A stretch of 64,000 nucleotides of DNA from an uncultured Alteromonadaceae bacterium (GCA_947503265.1 CANNDC010000012.1:84997-148996), one strand, 5' to 3'; shown: positions 1 to 9,319, counted from the stretch's first letter. Notes: generated by a model from the sequence alone, not told the origin. Numbers and translations: made by a program.

Positions 1-1
1 C

Positions 2-460
2 ATGACACTCTTGCCCGAGCAAAAAGTGATTGACCTTTATGGCACAAAAACCCTTATCTTGCATGGTGATGAGTTGTGCACCCAAGATACTGCATATCAA
101 AAATTCCGCCGCAAAGCGCGTGGTTGGTGGTGGCCAAGGCTGGTTTTAGCCTTACCTCTTTCGACCCGTCGTAAAATTGCCGAAAAAGGCCGTGAAACAA
201 GCGCTAAAAATCAGCAAAGTCTCACCATGGAAATCATGGATGTTACTCATACCGCTGTAATAGAGATGATGCAAAAATTTGGCGTGACAAGAATGATCCA
301 TGGGCATACTCATCGACCTGCCGTGCATGAACTCACCGTAGAAGGCAAAAAAGCACAACGTATTGTTCTGGGTGATTGGTATGAACAAGGAAGTATGCTC
401 AAAGTCAGTGCTGATTCATTTGAACTCATATCCCCTCCTTTAAACGAGCCTGAAAAATAA
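2..460 (+). CDS. lpxH: UDP-2,3-diacylglucosamine diphosphatase LpxH, C-terminal part (cut by window edge)
   Basis: This is the 3' portion of LpxH, the peripheral-membrane metallophosphoesterase that cleaves UDP-2,3-diacylglucosamine to lipid X and UMP in lipid A synthesis. The 152 visible residues carry the family signatures HGDELCTQD near the start and IHGHTHRPAVHEL near residue 100, whose Asp and His side chains are metal ligands. They also carry the basic ALPLSTRRKIA stretch and the GDWYEQGSM C-terminal motif. The full protein is about 240 residues, so roughly 90 N-terminal residues with the first metal-binding motif lie before the window. The ATG at base 2 is therefore probably internal. 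Family identity is secure. Confidence 0.93.
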   Translation: MTLLPEQKVIDLYGTKTLILHGDELCTQDTAYQKFRRKARGWWWPRLVLALPLSTRRKIAEKGRETSAKNQQSLTMEIMDVTHTAVIEMMQKFGVTRMIHGHTHRPAVHELTVEGKKAQRIVLGDWYEQGSMLKVSADSFELISPPLNEPEK

Positions 461-488
461 CGGTTTGTTTAACCTAAACGCCGCAATC

Positions 489-507
489 TGTAGACGTCTT
501 GTCTACA
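489..507. repeat. Short perfect inverted repeat downstream of lpxH
   Basis: TGTAGAC and GTCTACA are separated by 5 bases. No T-tract follows on either strand, so it is not a convincing terminator. It lies in the 180-bp gap between the converging lpxH and kinase genes. Function unknown. Confidence 0.35.
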
Positions 508-639
508 ATGGCGAGTGACATGAAAACGGATCTCGGTGTGATTGGGGTTGATGGAGATATTCAGTGTCAGGAATGCGTCCCTCTTGAAGGTAATGAGTTG
601 GTGCCAGCATTGGAACTTCTATATTTAGTCGCAGAACTT

Positions 640-3039
640 TTAATCGAAAAGTGCGTTCATGGAGTCAAGTGGCTCTCCCGCTCTGCACTGCTTAATTCGA
701 CTATCGAGTCGATTCGCTGCATTTAACATATATCCAGAAAGTCGTTTTTCTGCCGCAAAAGGTAGGAGCAACTTTTCTGCTTGTTCCAATTGCTCGCAGG
801 CTTTGGTTTGCTGTTTATGATCTTTATACATATACGCCAAAATGATTTTGGAAAAAGCCCAAGTTTCATACTGCGACGCTTCGGGTTTTCCCAAAGCTTG
901 ACGTTTTTGGTCACTGACTAACTCTTCTTGCAATGCAATAGCTTCGTCAAACTCTCCCATTTCAGCTAATAATTGTGATTTTGCCTCACGCATTTGCATT
1001 CCCAAGCGAACAATAGACGCATCTCCCTCCTGCAACTCAGCAAGTCGAGAAGCATAGTTGCTAGCGCGATCTAAAAATGAAATGGATCGTTGTAATTCAC
1101 CTACTTTGGCAGCAGAGCCATAACCTATGTAATTAGTCCAAGACAGGATATACAGCAGCATAGGGTCATTTTGTTGTTGTCTTTCCAATTCGGACAGAGA
1201 TAAGTTTGCTTTCTCGAAATTCTCCATGGCGGTTTCATGGAGGTTATCAATGTAATCTGCCAGAGCAATCCAGTAATAATACCACCCTTGGTCTTGCCGT
1301 TTTAATGTGCTCTGTGAAAGGTCTGATGGCCAATGGTTTTGATCTTCAATAAATTGAGCTGCTAGATCCCGCATCAAATCAGTCTCTCCAGCCTGATCTG
1401 AACGCTCCAACTGCGTATAGCGCACATTGCGCAATGCGAGATACCAATGGCTTGTGCGTTCAGCTTCAGGAACTTGTTCTAGAATAGTCTCAGCTTCATC
1501 AAGTACTATTTTAGCTTGCGCGAGATCACTGTCTTCATGCACCAAAATCATCGCCTCTGCTGATGCTAAATCTGCTCTGCTCTCCGCTAAAACAGGCCAA
1601 CTAGGTACTTCTCTTTTCAATGAATTCAAAATAATTTTGGCTTTCCCTAGCTCCTCTCTGGCTGCATCTGCATCTCCCAAATTGGGTTCCGCAGGCACAC
1701 CAAAAATACGTGCTAAGCGAATATGACCTTGCGCTGTCTCCAACTTTAACTCGGGTGATGCGTCTGTTCGCAAATTGAGATTGGTTAGATATTCTTGCCC
1801 CTTTTTAGCTAGATCAGCTCGAGTACCTGTGTTGCCAGCCACTTTTTTTAGCTCATCATACAAATTAAATAGTTGATACTTAGCTAATTCTCTTACTTGA
1901 TTAAAACGTTGCTCAGAAGCAAGCAAATGTGATTCTGCACGCTGGTACTGATATATCGAAATGACTAGTGCAATCACGACTGCCAAAGTCGCACCGGCAG
2001 TAACTATGCTTGCCGCCATATTGCGTTGAATAAATTTTCTAACCACATAGGATTTTGTATCTGCGAAAGCCTCAACGGGTTTATGTTGCAGATAGCTCAC
2101 AAGATCAACCATAAGCGCATTGACAGTCTGGTATCTTTTTTCCGCTTTCTCAGCGCTAGACATTGAAATTATTGCTGCCAATTCTTCTGAGTTGGATTGG
2201 TCCTCAAATATTGCTGCCAATAGTTTTCCCAAGGAATAGACATCAGCAAGTGTGTTAGCACTTTGACCTTGCGCCCGCTCTGGTGCAGCAAAGCCGGGGG
2301 TAAAACTGAGACTGGCTAAGGATTGACTGGTGTTAACGTCATCTGTGTCTTCGATACTAGGCTTAGCGATGCCAAAATCGATGAGTTTGACTTGCCCTTG
2401 TTGATTCACTAGGACATTGGAAGGGGTAATATCACGGTGAACTATCAAATTTTGGTGAGCATATCGTACTGCTTCGCATACGCGTAAAAATAGCTGAATT
2501 CGTTCTTTTTCAGATAAATCATGCTGTTTAACCCAATGGGTAATCGGCATGCCATCAACATATTCCATGACAAAATAGGGATTTTTTTGTTCGGTTTCCC
2601 CACCATCGTAGAGACGCGCTATGTTAGGATGAATAAGCTTAGCAAGTGTTTGTCGTTCTCGATCAAATCGTTGCCGTAACGAATCAGACAGAACACTGGA
2701 TCGTATCAATTTAATTGCCACTACATGATCAAAGTCTCCACTGTCTCTTTGCCCTTGATAAACCGCACCCATTCCACCTTGACCAATCAATCTGCTAATT
2801 CGATAGGTTCCAATTCGATCAGGTATATCCTCTGGCAAATCGCTATCTATAGGCACTTGTCCTGTTACAATCGCTGAAGCTGGCTTGCTATCTATGGCGT
2901 TTAACTTGAGCACTTTTTGCAGCAAATCAGTATCTTCTCCTGCTTGCTCTCGTAACCACTCTGGTCGTTTTTCTGCCGGTATATTTAACGAGGCTTCGAA
3001 GAGTGCTAGGGCACGTATTTCAACATTGCTATCTGTCAT
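640..3039 (-). CDS. Membrane-anchored Hanks-type Ser/Thr protein kinase with TPR-like sensor region
   Basis: The 799-residue protein has a bacterial eukaryotic-like kinase domain at about residues 78-320. Visible motifs are the glycine loop IGQGGMGAVY (85-94), VAIK with Lys110, the HRD loop (201-203), DFG (221-223) and a PER version of the APE motif near 253. One transmembrane helix follows at about 340-362. The remaining 430 or so residues are helical and TPR-like and are predicted periplasmic. The catalytic loop reads HRDITPSN, so the usual Lys after HRDx is Thr. Other catalytic residues look intact. It is divergent from a TIGR02999-type sigma factor, a pairing known for this kinase class, which suggests a signalling partner. 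The substrate is unknown. Confidence 0.88.
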   Translation of the reverse strand: MTDSNVEIRALALFEASLNIPAEKRPEWLREQAGEDTDLLQKVLKLNAIDSKPASAIVTGQVPIDSDLPEDIPDRIGTYRISRLIGQGGMGAVYQGQRDSGDFDHVVAIKLIRSSVLSDSLRQRFDRERQTLAKLIHPNIARLYDGGETEQKNPYFVMEYVDGMPITHWVKQHDLSEKERIQLFLRVCEAVRYAHQNLIVHRDITPSNVLVNQQGQVKLIDFGIAKPSIEDTDDVNTSQSLASLSFTPGFAAPERAQGQSANTLADVYSLGKLLAAIFEDQSNSEELAAIISMSSAEKAEKRYQTVNALMVDLVSYLQHKPVEAFADTKSYVVRKFIQRNMAASIVTAGATLAVVIALVISIYQYQRAESHLLASEQRFNQVRELAKYQLFNLYDELKKVAGNTGTRADLAKKGQEYLTNLNLRTDASPELKLETAQGHIRLARIFGVPAEPNLGDADAAREELGKAKIILNSLKREVPSWPVLAESRADLASAEAMILVHEDSDLAQAKIVLDEAETILEQVPEAERTSHWYLALRNVRYTQLERSDQAGETDLMRDLAAQFIEDQNHWPSDLSQSTLKRQDQGWYYYWIALADYIDNLHETAMENFEKANLSLSELERQQQNDPMLLYILSWTNYIGYGSAAKVGELQRSISFLDRASNYASRLAELQEGDASIVRLGMQMREAKSQLLAEMGEFDEAIALQEELVSDQKRQALGKPEASQYETWAFSKIILAYMYKDHKQQTKACEQLEQAEKLLLPFAAEKRLSGYMLNAANRLDSRIKQCRAGEPLDSMNALFD

Positions 3040-3345
3040 ACTGATTAATCTCTATTTTTCTGCAATAGTTATTTTTCTGACTATTTAATGTGTGCAAGAT
3101 CATGCGCCACAACCAGACTCTGGTGATCTTTGCTGCATACTTTTTGTTCAAATCAAATGCTTTTGAGACCAATTCTTTGCTCAGCGTTTGTGCGGCAAAC
3201 ATTTATCAAAGATCAACAAACCTTCGATTCATCATGAGAACTTAATTTTCCATTAGCCAGTAAAATCATCTGATACATCACCATAATGATGCATTTTTGT
3301 ACAAGAATCATCGACTTATTGCACCATTTTTATTATTCTCAGATT
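3040..3345. promoter_or_regulatory. Divergent intergenic region between kinase and sigma factor, with an inverted repeat
   Basis: This 306-bp AT-rich gap must hold the promoters of both divergent genes. It contains an inverted repeat: AAGATCA at 3096-3102 pairs with TGATCTT at 3124-3130, and the complementarity extends outward to GCA/TGC with one bulged base. It could be an operator or a leader hairpin. I could not assign -35/-10 boxes with confidence. Confidence 0.4.
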
Positions 3346-3945
3346 ATGACGTTATCTAGCTGTTCTTCAAATACGCCTACCCAAGATGCAGATTCAGTTG
3401 AATCTGATGCAAAATCATTATTGCTCGCATGGCGACAAGGAGATGACTCAGCAAGAGATACACTATTCAATATGCTTCACCATGAACTTACCCGCATTTC
3501 CGCCGCCTATTTAAAACGAGAAGGTGGCGTCTCACTGTCAACAGGTGATTTAGTCAACGAAGCCTCAATGCGATTGTTGACTTTGAATCAAATAAATTGG
3601 CAAGACAAAGCCCACTTTTTGGCATTAGCCGCACAAACTATGCGCCGAGTATTGATTGAACATGCGCGAAAGAAACACGCAGTCAAACGAGAACACCACC
3701 GCGTCACTTTGCTGAGCAATATTGAAGATGATAAGAATGATGAACTTAGCCTGTATCAGTTGGATGAAGCCTTGATTCGATTGCAAGCCCTAGACAAAGA
3801 ACGCGCAAGTATTGTTGAAATGCGCTATTTCGGAGGCTTGACCTTAGAAGAAATAGCGCAAGTTACTGGTAAATCCGTTTCAACTATTAAACGAAATTGG
3901 CGAGCATCCCGTGCTTGGTTAATCAATGAATTAGAGGTGCACTAG
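3346..3945 (+). CDS. ECF-like RNA polymerase sigma factor (TIGR02999-type)
   Basis: This is a sigma-70-family factor of the short type often found beside Ser/Thr kinases. Region 2 begins at LLLAWRQGDDSARDTLF, with conserved LVNEASMRL and RRVLIEHARKKHAVKR stretches. Region 4 at the C-terminus has MRYFGGLTLEEIAQ followed by a recognition helix (VSTIKRNWRASRAWL). I chose the ATG at 3346 (199 residues), close to the family's usual 180-190. An in-frame ATG at 3286 would add 20 hydrophobic or aromatic residues that look like translated intergenic DNA. Neither start has a clear Shine-Dalgarno sequence. No separate anti-sigma gene is visible, so the divergent kinase is the likely regulator (inference). 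Confidence 0.86.
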   Translation: MTLSSCSSNTPTQDADSVESDAKSLLLAWRQGDDSARDTLFNMLHHELTRISAAYLKREGGVSLSTGDLVNEASMRLLTLNQINWQDKAHFLALAAQTMRRVLIEHARKKHAVKREHHRVTLLSNIEDDKNDELSLYQLDEALIRLQALDKERASIVEMRYFGGLTLEEIAQVTGKSVSTIKRNWRASRAWLINELEVH

Positions 3946-3998
3946 CAAAAAGTAAATATCCTGCGTTAGTACACGCTCTTTCATAGCGAGTTCCCTAA

Positions 3999-4886
3999 TC
4001 AAATTCTAGCGTTTTTTCTAACCCGGGCAAACAGGGTTAGGCCAAGTCCAAATAACAATAGTGACTCAGGTTCAGGCACATCAACTGTGGGGCCAGGCGG
4101 TGGCGAAGCCAGTCCCAGAAACTGACCTGAGCTGGAAAAAGCGTCAACGCCATTGGCAAATGTTTGTTCATAACGCGCAGTATTTAGAAAATTACCAACA
4201 TATTCTTCAATGCCATCTCCCTCTTCAGTAGAAATAATGACATTGGTATAGGTGAAGATGTCGTACTGTTCAAAGTCAGATTCAATTTCTACCGAGCCAA
4301 ACACGCTTTCAAAAATGTTGTACTCGCCAAACTCTTCGCTGCCGTCCATATCCATCACATTGAAGTTATAGTCGTACAGCAGCGCATCAAATTCGTTGAA
4401 CCCAGGTACAAAGTTTTCCCACGTCACCTGGCCAGCTTTGTATACTGCAATGCCGACATCATAAAAAATATTAGGCGTATTGACTGCATTATTTAACGGG
4501 CCTCCGCCCAATGTATCAACATATCCATCTAAGGCAAAACCCAAATCCCACATAGTCCCAGCCCCATTTCTGACTGTGATACGCTCACCAAAGGACCCGA
4601 AAGTTTGTAATGTATTTTGCCCTGAAAAGTCCTCCAAATACATTTTGACTGTGCCATCTTGAAGATTGACCGTGGACTCTGAATATCCAACCACACCTTG
4701 TGCCTGAGTATTATCGGTTGATCCATTAACTTGTATACCATCAATCAATTCTCCATCCACTCTCAGCACTGGTCGAGTAAAATAAGAGGGTTCACTTACG
4801 ACTAGGGCGGCTTGTGCAAAAGATGCACCTAATAAGCTCAGCGCCAGAGAGCACCACACTGCTTTATTTATTTGTTTAAGTTCCAT
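3999..4886 (-). CDS. PEP-CTERM sorting-domain protein, secreted
   Basis: The 295-residue exported protein has an N-terminal signal peptide ending near FAQAA. Its C-terminus is a complete PEP-CTERM signal: VPEPESLLLFGLGLTLFARVRK, that is, a Pro-Glu-Pro motif, a hydrophobic helix and a basic tail. Exosortase cleaves such signals in bacteria that make exopolysaccharide. The mature region is acidic and low in lysine, with no domain I recognise. No exosortase gene is in this window. It converges with the sigma factor gene, with about 50 bp between them. Sorting assignment is firm; the function of the mature part is unknown. Confidence 0.85.
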   Translation of the reverse strand: MELKQINKAVWCSLALSLLGASFAQAALVVSEPSYFTRPVLRVDGELIDGIQVNGSTDNTQAQGVVGYSESTVNLQDGTVKMYLEDFSGQNTLQTFGSFGERITVRNGAGTMWDLGFALDGYVDTLGGGPLNNAVNTPNIFYDVGIAVYKAGQVTWENFVPGFNEFDALLYDYNFNVMDMDGSEEFGEYNIFESVFGSVEIESDFEQYDIFTYTNVIISTEEGDGIEEYVGNFLNTARYEQTFANGVDAFSSSGQFLGLASPPPGPTVDVPEPESLLLFGLGLTLFARVRKNARI

Positions 4887-4982
4887 TTGACGTTCCCGTT
4901 TTACTAAAATAGGTCATAACAATTACCTTATATCCCTACAGAACCTGTGTTAGTGATCATTAGAATAGTGCCTGCAGTGAAA

Positions 4983-5001
4983 TCGACAATTTGACTGTCG
5001 A
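4983..5001. promoter_or_regulatory. Palindrome in the divergent region upstream of glpS
   Basis: TCGACA and TGTCGA flank a 7-base spacer, within the 265-bp gap between the PEP-CTERM gene and the glp operon. It is placed where an operator for the glycerol transporter would be expected. No regulator gene for glycerol use lies next to it, so function is inferred from position only. Confidence 0.35.
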
Positions 5002-5151
5002 ACCAAGGTAAAACTTCAAAGGGTTATCCCCTTATTTATTTAGGCGTGAGTTTTATTGAAAACGGGTCAAAGAAAATTAAATTGGTTCAACCAGCACTTT
5101 GCGCTATGTTATGTTTTTGTTAACACCTTTTGATTCTAGTAGGACGCAAAT

Positions 5152-6255
5152 TTGTCACTGGTTTTAGAAAATATAGGTCATACGGTAGAAGGTGAAAGCC
5201 ATCTAACAGATATCAATCTGAATTTTGAATCTGGATCTTTCAATGTGCTTTTAGGCCGCACATTGGCGGGCAAAACTACCTTAATGCGCGTTATTGCTGG
5301 ACTAGAACGCCCTTCTGAGGGCAAGGTGGTGCTAAACGGCAAAGACATTACTGATGTTGCAGTGCAAAAACGCAATGTGTCGATGGTCTATCAGCAATTT
5401 ATTAATTACCCGCATTTAACTGTTTGGGAAAATATTGCCTCGCCCCTCAAATTAGCCAAGTTAGCCCCATCAGAAATTAAAAAGCGAGTAGCGCAAACGG
5501 CCGAAATGTTGTTGATTACTGACTATTTGCAACGTAAACCCTTAGAGTTATCTGGCGGACAACAACAACGATGCGCAATGGCCCGAGCGCTAGTCAAAGA
5601 TGCACAAATTATCTTGTTCGATGAACCCCTAGTCAATCTTGACTACAAGTTAAGGGAATCCTTGCGCCATGAATTAAAATCACTATTTAAAAGCAGAGAA
5701 TCGATTGCCATTTACGCTACAACAGAAAGCGCCGAAGCACTGGCTCTAGGAGGAACGACTTGCTTGCTGCACCAAGGCAAGGTATTGCAAACTGGCCCAG
5801 CTCTAGAGCAATTTTATCATCCGAAAAATCTACAGGCAGCTGACTTGTGCAACGAACCCCCATTGAATCGATTCCAAGCTAGTATTCATAAACAGCAATT
5901 GTCGTTCATCCAAGACATTTCGTTGGCTAACACGTTACACCTTAAAGAGTTAGTTGATGCTAATTATCATTTTGCTATTCGACCTGACCATTTAACTCTG
6001 CAATCCTCAAATCAACCTGAGTTAGTTTTGCAAACCGTGGTTGATTTAGCCGAAATTAGTGCTTCTGAGACCTACCTGCATGTCACTATCAATAACGGCG
6101 TTGAAACACTGAGTTGGGTTGCGCATTTAAACGGAATATACCAGTTTCATACTGGTGTCACGTTAACGCTGTTTGCCCCATTAGCATTGCTTTACGTATT
6201 TGACCAAAATGACAATGCGCATACTTGGCCAAACTTGCTGGAGGCAAAGCATTAA
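5152..6255 (+). CDS. glpS: Glycerol ABC importer ATPase GlpS
   Basis: This ATP-binding subunit belongs to a CUT1/MalK-like importer and matches the GlpS type of the rhizobial glycerol transporter (GlpSTPQUV). The 367 residues hold an N-terminal ABC domain and a C-terminal MalK-like regulatory region. The Walker A motif is atypical but usable (GRTLAGKTT), the signature LSGGQQQR is canonical, and Walker B is ILFDEP. The switch region reads IYATTESAEAL, so the usual H-loop histidine is missing. The TTG start at 5152 is supported by an AGGA Shine-Dalgarno at 5141-5144, 7 bases upstream. It is the first gene of a six-gene operon and overlaps glpT at TAATG. Confidence 0.88.
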   Translation: MSLVLENIGHTVEGESHLTDINLNFESGSFNVLLGRTLAGKTTLMRVIAGLERPSEGKVVLNGKDITDVAVQKRNVSMVYQQFINYPHLTVWENIASPLKLAKLAPSEIKKRVAQTAEMLLITDYLQRKPLELSGGQQQRCAMARALVKDAQIILFDEPLVNLDYKLRESLRHELKSLFKSRESIAIYATTESAEALALGGTTCLLHQGKVLQTGPALEQFYHPKNLQAADLCNEPPLNRFQASIHKQQLSFIQDISLANTLHLKELVDANYHFAIRPDHLTLQSSNQPELVLQTVVDLAEISASETYLHVTINNGVETLSWVAHLNGIYQFHTGVTLTLFAPLALLYVFDQNDNAHTWPNLLEAKH

Positions 6256-7346
6256 TGGCAAGTATTGAACTACGTAATCTATCGCATAGCTATGATGGCC
6301 TGACAAACGCCATAGAATCGCTAAATCACCTTTGGCCACAAGGAGGTGCTTATGCCCTTTTAGGTCCGTCAGGGTGTGGAAAAAGTACCCTGTTGAATAT
6401 TATATCAGGACTTGTCTCACCGTCTGAGGGACAGGTGTTATTTGAAGACAATGTTGTAAACGGTGATTCGCCACAGCAACGAAATATCGCTCAAGTATTT
6501 CAATTTCCAGTGGTGTACGACGCAATGACAGTGCGGGAAAACCTTGCGTTTCCATTGAAAAACATGAAGCTCGATAAGCACCATATTCAACAGAAGGTGA
6601 TGGAAATTGCCGAGCTGCTCGATCTTCAATCGAGTTTGGACAAGAAAGCCAAGAGTCTGACTGCTGATGAAAAGCAAAAAATATCCATGGGACGCGGGTT
6701 AGTCCGTGAAGATGTATCAGCAATACTGTTTGACGAGCCGCTTACGGTAATAGACCCACACTTAAAATGGAAACTACGTCGAAAGCTTAAAGAGATCCAT
6801 GAAAAATTGAATGTCACCATGATCTACGTGACACATGATCAATTGGAAGCTGCCACATTTGCTGATGAAATTGCCGTTATGTACCAAGGTAAAATTGTCC
6901 AATTTGGTACGCCTCAATCGCTTTTTGAACAACCTAATCATACATTTGTCGGCTATTTTATTGGTAGCCCAGGCATGAATTTCGTTCAAGTTAATAAAAA
7001 CCAAAATGAGGTTGTAGCAAATGATCTAGCGTTCAATTTATCTACAACTCAAAAAAACGCTTTGGCAGCAAGCGACACCAGCAATATTAAATTGGGAATT
7101 CGACCTGAATTTATTAAGCTCGCCAATCAAGCAACAGCAAATAGTTATCCGGTGGATATTTTGTCGGTAGAATCTTTTGGTGCCTTCAAAATAGTTGAGG
7201 TGCGCTTCGCCGACGAAACTTGGTTTGTTCGTGTCGGGGAGTTTGATCAATTTGATGCGACACCACACTACATGACCTTCGAACCCACACGCCTCAAGTT
7301 ATATCTTGATGACTATCTAGCTGGGGAGGAAACAGATTTTGAATAA
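6255..7346 (+). CDS. glpT: Glycerol ABC importer ATPase GlpT
   Basis: This is the second ATPase of the importer, unrelated to the E. coli glycerol-3-phosphate antiporter of the same name. Walker A is canonical (GPSGCGKST), Walker B is ILFDEPL, and the H-loop is VTHDQLEA. The ABC signature is degenerate (LTADEKQKISMGRGLV instead of LSGGQ), which complements the defects in GlpS. A MalK-like C-terminal domain follows. I chose the ATG at 6255, overlapping the glpS stop, with GGAGG just upstream inside glpS. A TTG at 6225 would add ten residues before MASIELRNLSH. It overlaps glpP by 8 bp, indicating coupled translation. Confidence 0.88.
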   Translation: MASIELRNLSHSYDGLTNAIESLNHLWPQGGAYALLGPSGCGKSTLLNIISGLVSPSEGQVLFEDNVVNGDSPQQRNIAQVFQFPVVYDAMTVRENLAFPLKNMKLDKHHIQQKVMEIAELLDLQSSLDKKAKSLTADEKQKISMGRGLVREDVSAILFDEPLTVIDPHLKWKLRRKLKEIHEKLNVTMIYVTHDQLEAATFADEIAVMYQGKIVQFGTPQSLFEQPNHTFVGYFIGSPGMNFVQVNKNQNEVVANDLAFNLSTTQKNALAASDTSNIKLGIRPEFIKLANQATANSYPVDILSVESFGAFKIVEVRFADETWFVRVGEFDQFDATPHYMTFEPTRLKLYLDDYLAGEETDFE

Positions 7347-8232
7347 GGTTCAAAATAATAAAGCTTGGTGGCTGATACTGCCTATGTTTGCTTTGGTTGC
7401 CTTCTCAGCCATCATTCCTTTAATGACTGTGGTGAATTACTCGGTCCAAGATATTTTTGATCAAAATACCGCTTATTTTGTTGGCGTAGAGTGGTATCAA
7501 GAGGTGTTAAGAAATGAACGTCTGCACGATTCCTTATTGCGGCAATTTATCTTTTCATTCTCGATCTTAGCAATTGAAATTCCTCTTGGTATTTTAGTCG
7601 CACTCATGATGCCAAAAACCGCAGGTTGGAAAACCTCGTTAACCCTTATTTTACTGGCACTTCCGCTACTCATTCCATGGAACGTTGTGGGCACTATCTG
7701 GCAGGTATTTGCAAGGGGTGATATCGGACTATTCGGCTGGGCGATGAATGCTTTGGGTTTTGAATACAACTACACCGCCAATGCTATTGATGCTTGGCTG
7801 ACAGTGGTGCTAATGGATGTCTGGCACTGGACCCCGTTGGTTGCATTGCTGTGTTATTCGGGTTTAAGGGCGATACCCGATGCATACTATCAAGCAGCAA
7901 AGATCGATCGCGCTTCGCGCTGGGCAGTGTTTCGGTATATTCAATTTCCGCGTTTAAAGGCCGTGCTTATTATTGCCGTTTTATTGCGATTCATGGATAG
8001 CTTTATGATCTACACCGAGCCGTTTGTTTTGACCGGCGGTGGGCCTGGCAATGCAACCACGTTTTTGAGCCAGACGCTAACGCAAATGGCCATAGGCCAG
8101 TTCGACCTTGGCCCTGCGGCAGCATTCTCACTGATCTACTTCTTAATTGTGTTGCTGGTCTCTTGGTTATTTTTCACGTCACTGTCGTTGACGGACAAAG
8201 ACCAACTTAAGCAAGGATCTGCTTCATCATGA
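7339..8232 (+). CDS. glpP: Glycerol ABC importer permease GlpP
   Basis: The 297-residue inner-membrane protein has about six transmembrane helices and is of the MalF-like (CUT1) permease class. The cytoplasmic coupling EAA-like loop is visible as AIPDAYYQAAKIDRASRWAVF. GPGNATTFLSQTL later in the protein is also typical of these permeases. The start is TTG at 7339, preceded by GGGGAGG, and the gene overlaps glpT by 8 bp. It ends in an ATGA overlap with glpQ. Position between two ATPases and a second permease of the GlpQ type supports glycerol as substrate. Related sugar or polyol importers are the alternative. Confidence 0.87.
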   Translation: MNKVQNNKAWWLILPMFALVAFSAIIPLMTVVNYSVQDIFDQNTAYFVGVEWYQEVLRNERLHDSLLRQFIFSFSILAIEIPLGILVALMMPKTAGWKTSLTLILLALPLLIPWNVVGTIWQVFARGDIGLFGWAMNALGFEYNYTANAIDAWLTVVLMDVWHWTPLVALLCYSGLRAIPDAYYQAAKIDRASRWAVFRYIQFPRLKAVLIIAVLLRFMDSFMIYTEPFVLTGGGPGNATTFLSQTLTQMAIGQFDLGPAAAFSLIYFLIVLLVSWLFFTSLSLTDKDQLKQGSASS

Positions 8233-9026
8233 TTAAAAAACGATTGGGCTTGTTGGCTTATATTCTGTTCGTGTTGCTGCCAATTTATTGGCTAATTATC
8301 ATGTCTTTTAAAACGAATGAAGAAATATTAGGTTCCCTGACCCTTTGGCCTGCAAATTTCACTTTTGATAACTACATCACTATCTTTACCGATCCAAGTT
8401 GGTACATGGGTTATGTAAATTCAATTACCTATGTCGCACTAAACATGGTGATTACCTTGTTAGTTGCCCTACCTGCGGCCTATGCGTTTAGTAGATACAA
8501 GTTTATTGGCGATAAGCACTTATTTTTCTGGCTGTTGAGTAACCGCATGGCGCCTCCGGCTGTTTTTTTATTGCCTTTCTTTCAGTTGTATTCATCAGTA
8601 GGTTTGTTTGACACTCATCTAGCTGTGGCTCTCGCCCATTGTCTTTTCAGTATCCCCCTTGCGGTATGGATTCTCGAAGGATTTATGTCTGGTGTTCCCA
8701 AAGAAATCGACGAAACCGCTTACATTGATGGTTACAGTTTCGGCCACTTTTTCATTAAAATTTTTATTCCTATGATACGTTCTGGAATCGGTGTCACAGC
8801 CTTTTTCAGTTTTATGTTTTCATGGGTCGAATTGCTTTTAGCACGCACCCTAACTTCCGTCGATGCCAAACCGATTTCAGCCATTATGACACGCACTGTG
8901 AGTGCTTCTGGAATTGACTGGGGATTGCTTGCAGCTGCAGGTGTATTAACTATTATTCCTGGTGTATTAGTCATATGGTTTGTGCGAAATCATGTTGCCA
9001 AAGGCTTTGCACTTGGACGAGTATAA
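8229..9026 (+). CDS. glpQ: Glycerol ABC importer permease GlpQ
   Basis: The second transmembrane subunit, MalG-like, has 265 residues and about six helices. The coupling loop reads VPKEIDETAYIDGYSFGHFFIKI. It begins at an ATG overlapping the glpP stop by 4 bp, so translation is coupled. It should pair with GlpP in a 1:1 heterodimer that docks on the GlpS/GlpT ATPases. It is not the glycerophosphodiesterase that carries the same name in E. coli. Confidence 0.87.
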   Translation: MIKKRLGLLAYILFVLLPIYWLIIMSFKTNEEILGSLTLWPANFTFDNYITIFTDPSWYMGYVNSITYVALNMVITLLVALPAAYAFSRYKFIGDKHLFFWLLSNRMAPPAVFLLPFFQLYSSVGLFDTHLAVALAHCLFSIPLAVWILEGFMSGVPKEIDETAYIDGYSFGHFFIKIFIPMIRSGIGVTAFFSFMFSWVELLLARTLTSVDAKPISAIMTRTVSASGIDWGLLAAAGVLTIIPGVLVIWFVRNHVAKGFALGRV

Positions 9027-9043
9027 CGGAATGAGGATATGAC

Positions 9044-9319
9044 ATGTTGAACTGGATGGCATGGACATTACCCACTGCGATATTTTTCGCAGCTATCGCC
9101 GGTATTTTACTTACCATGACAATACTTGAGGTCTATCGCCCCTGCCGTGAACGAAAAGGCTTTTTGCCTTTAACTACAACTCGAGGAGATCGACTATTTA
9201 TCAGTCTCCTTACAAGCGCATTCATCCATTTAACTATGCTCGGGGCAACAGATTTAAGTATTTGGGTAGCGTTTGCTATTTCGATAGTAGCTATGACGAT
9301 AATTTTACGTTGGGGTTGA
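9044..9319 (+). CDS. glpU: DUF2160 small membrane protein of the glycerol transporter operon
   Basis: The 91-residue protein has two or three hydrophobic helices and the DUF2160 pattern: WMAWTLPTAIFF near the start, FLPLTTTRGDRLF in the middle and a terminal LRWG. This family sits between the permease and binding-protein genes of glycerol ABC operons, as here, and corresponds to rhizobial glpU. Its molecular role is not established. A Shine-Dalgarno (GAGG) precedes the ATG. The symbol is based on gene order and family, so it is less certain than the family call. Confidence 0.82.
   Translation: MLNWMAWTLPTAIFFAAIAGILLTMTILEVYRPCRERKGFLPLTTTRGDRLFISLLTSAFIHLTMLGATDLSIWVAFAISIVAMTIILRWG

Noticed and set aside
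499..726. Plus-strand ORF of 75 codons after lpxH
   Set aside because: It overlaps the kinase 3' end, starts at a TTG without a Shine-Dalgarno, and has no recognisable domain; it is most likely chance.
5056..5083. TTGAAA with a TAAATT box 16 bases later as the glp promoter
   Set aside because: The -10 match is only 4 of 6 in an AT-rich region; not distinguishable from chance.
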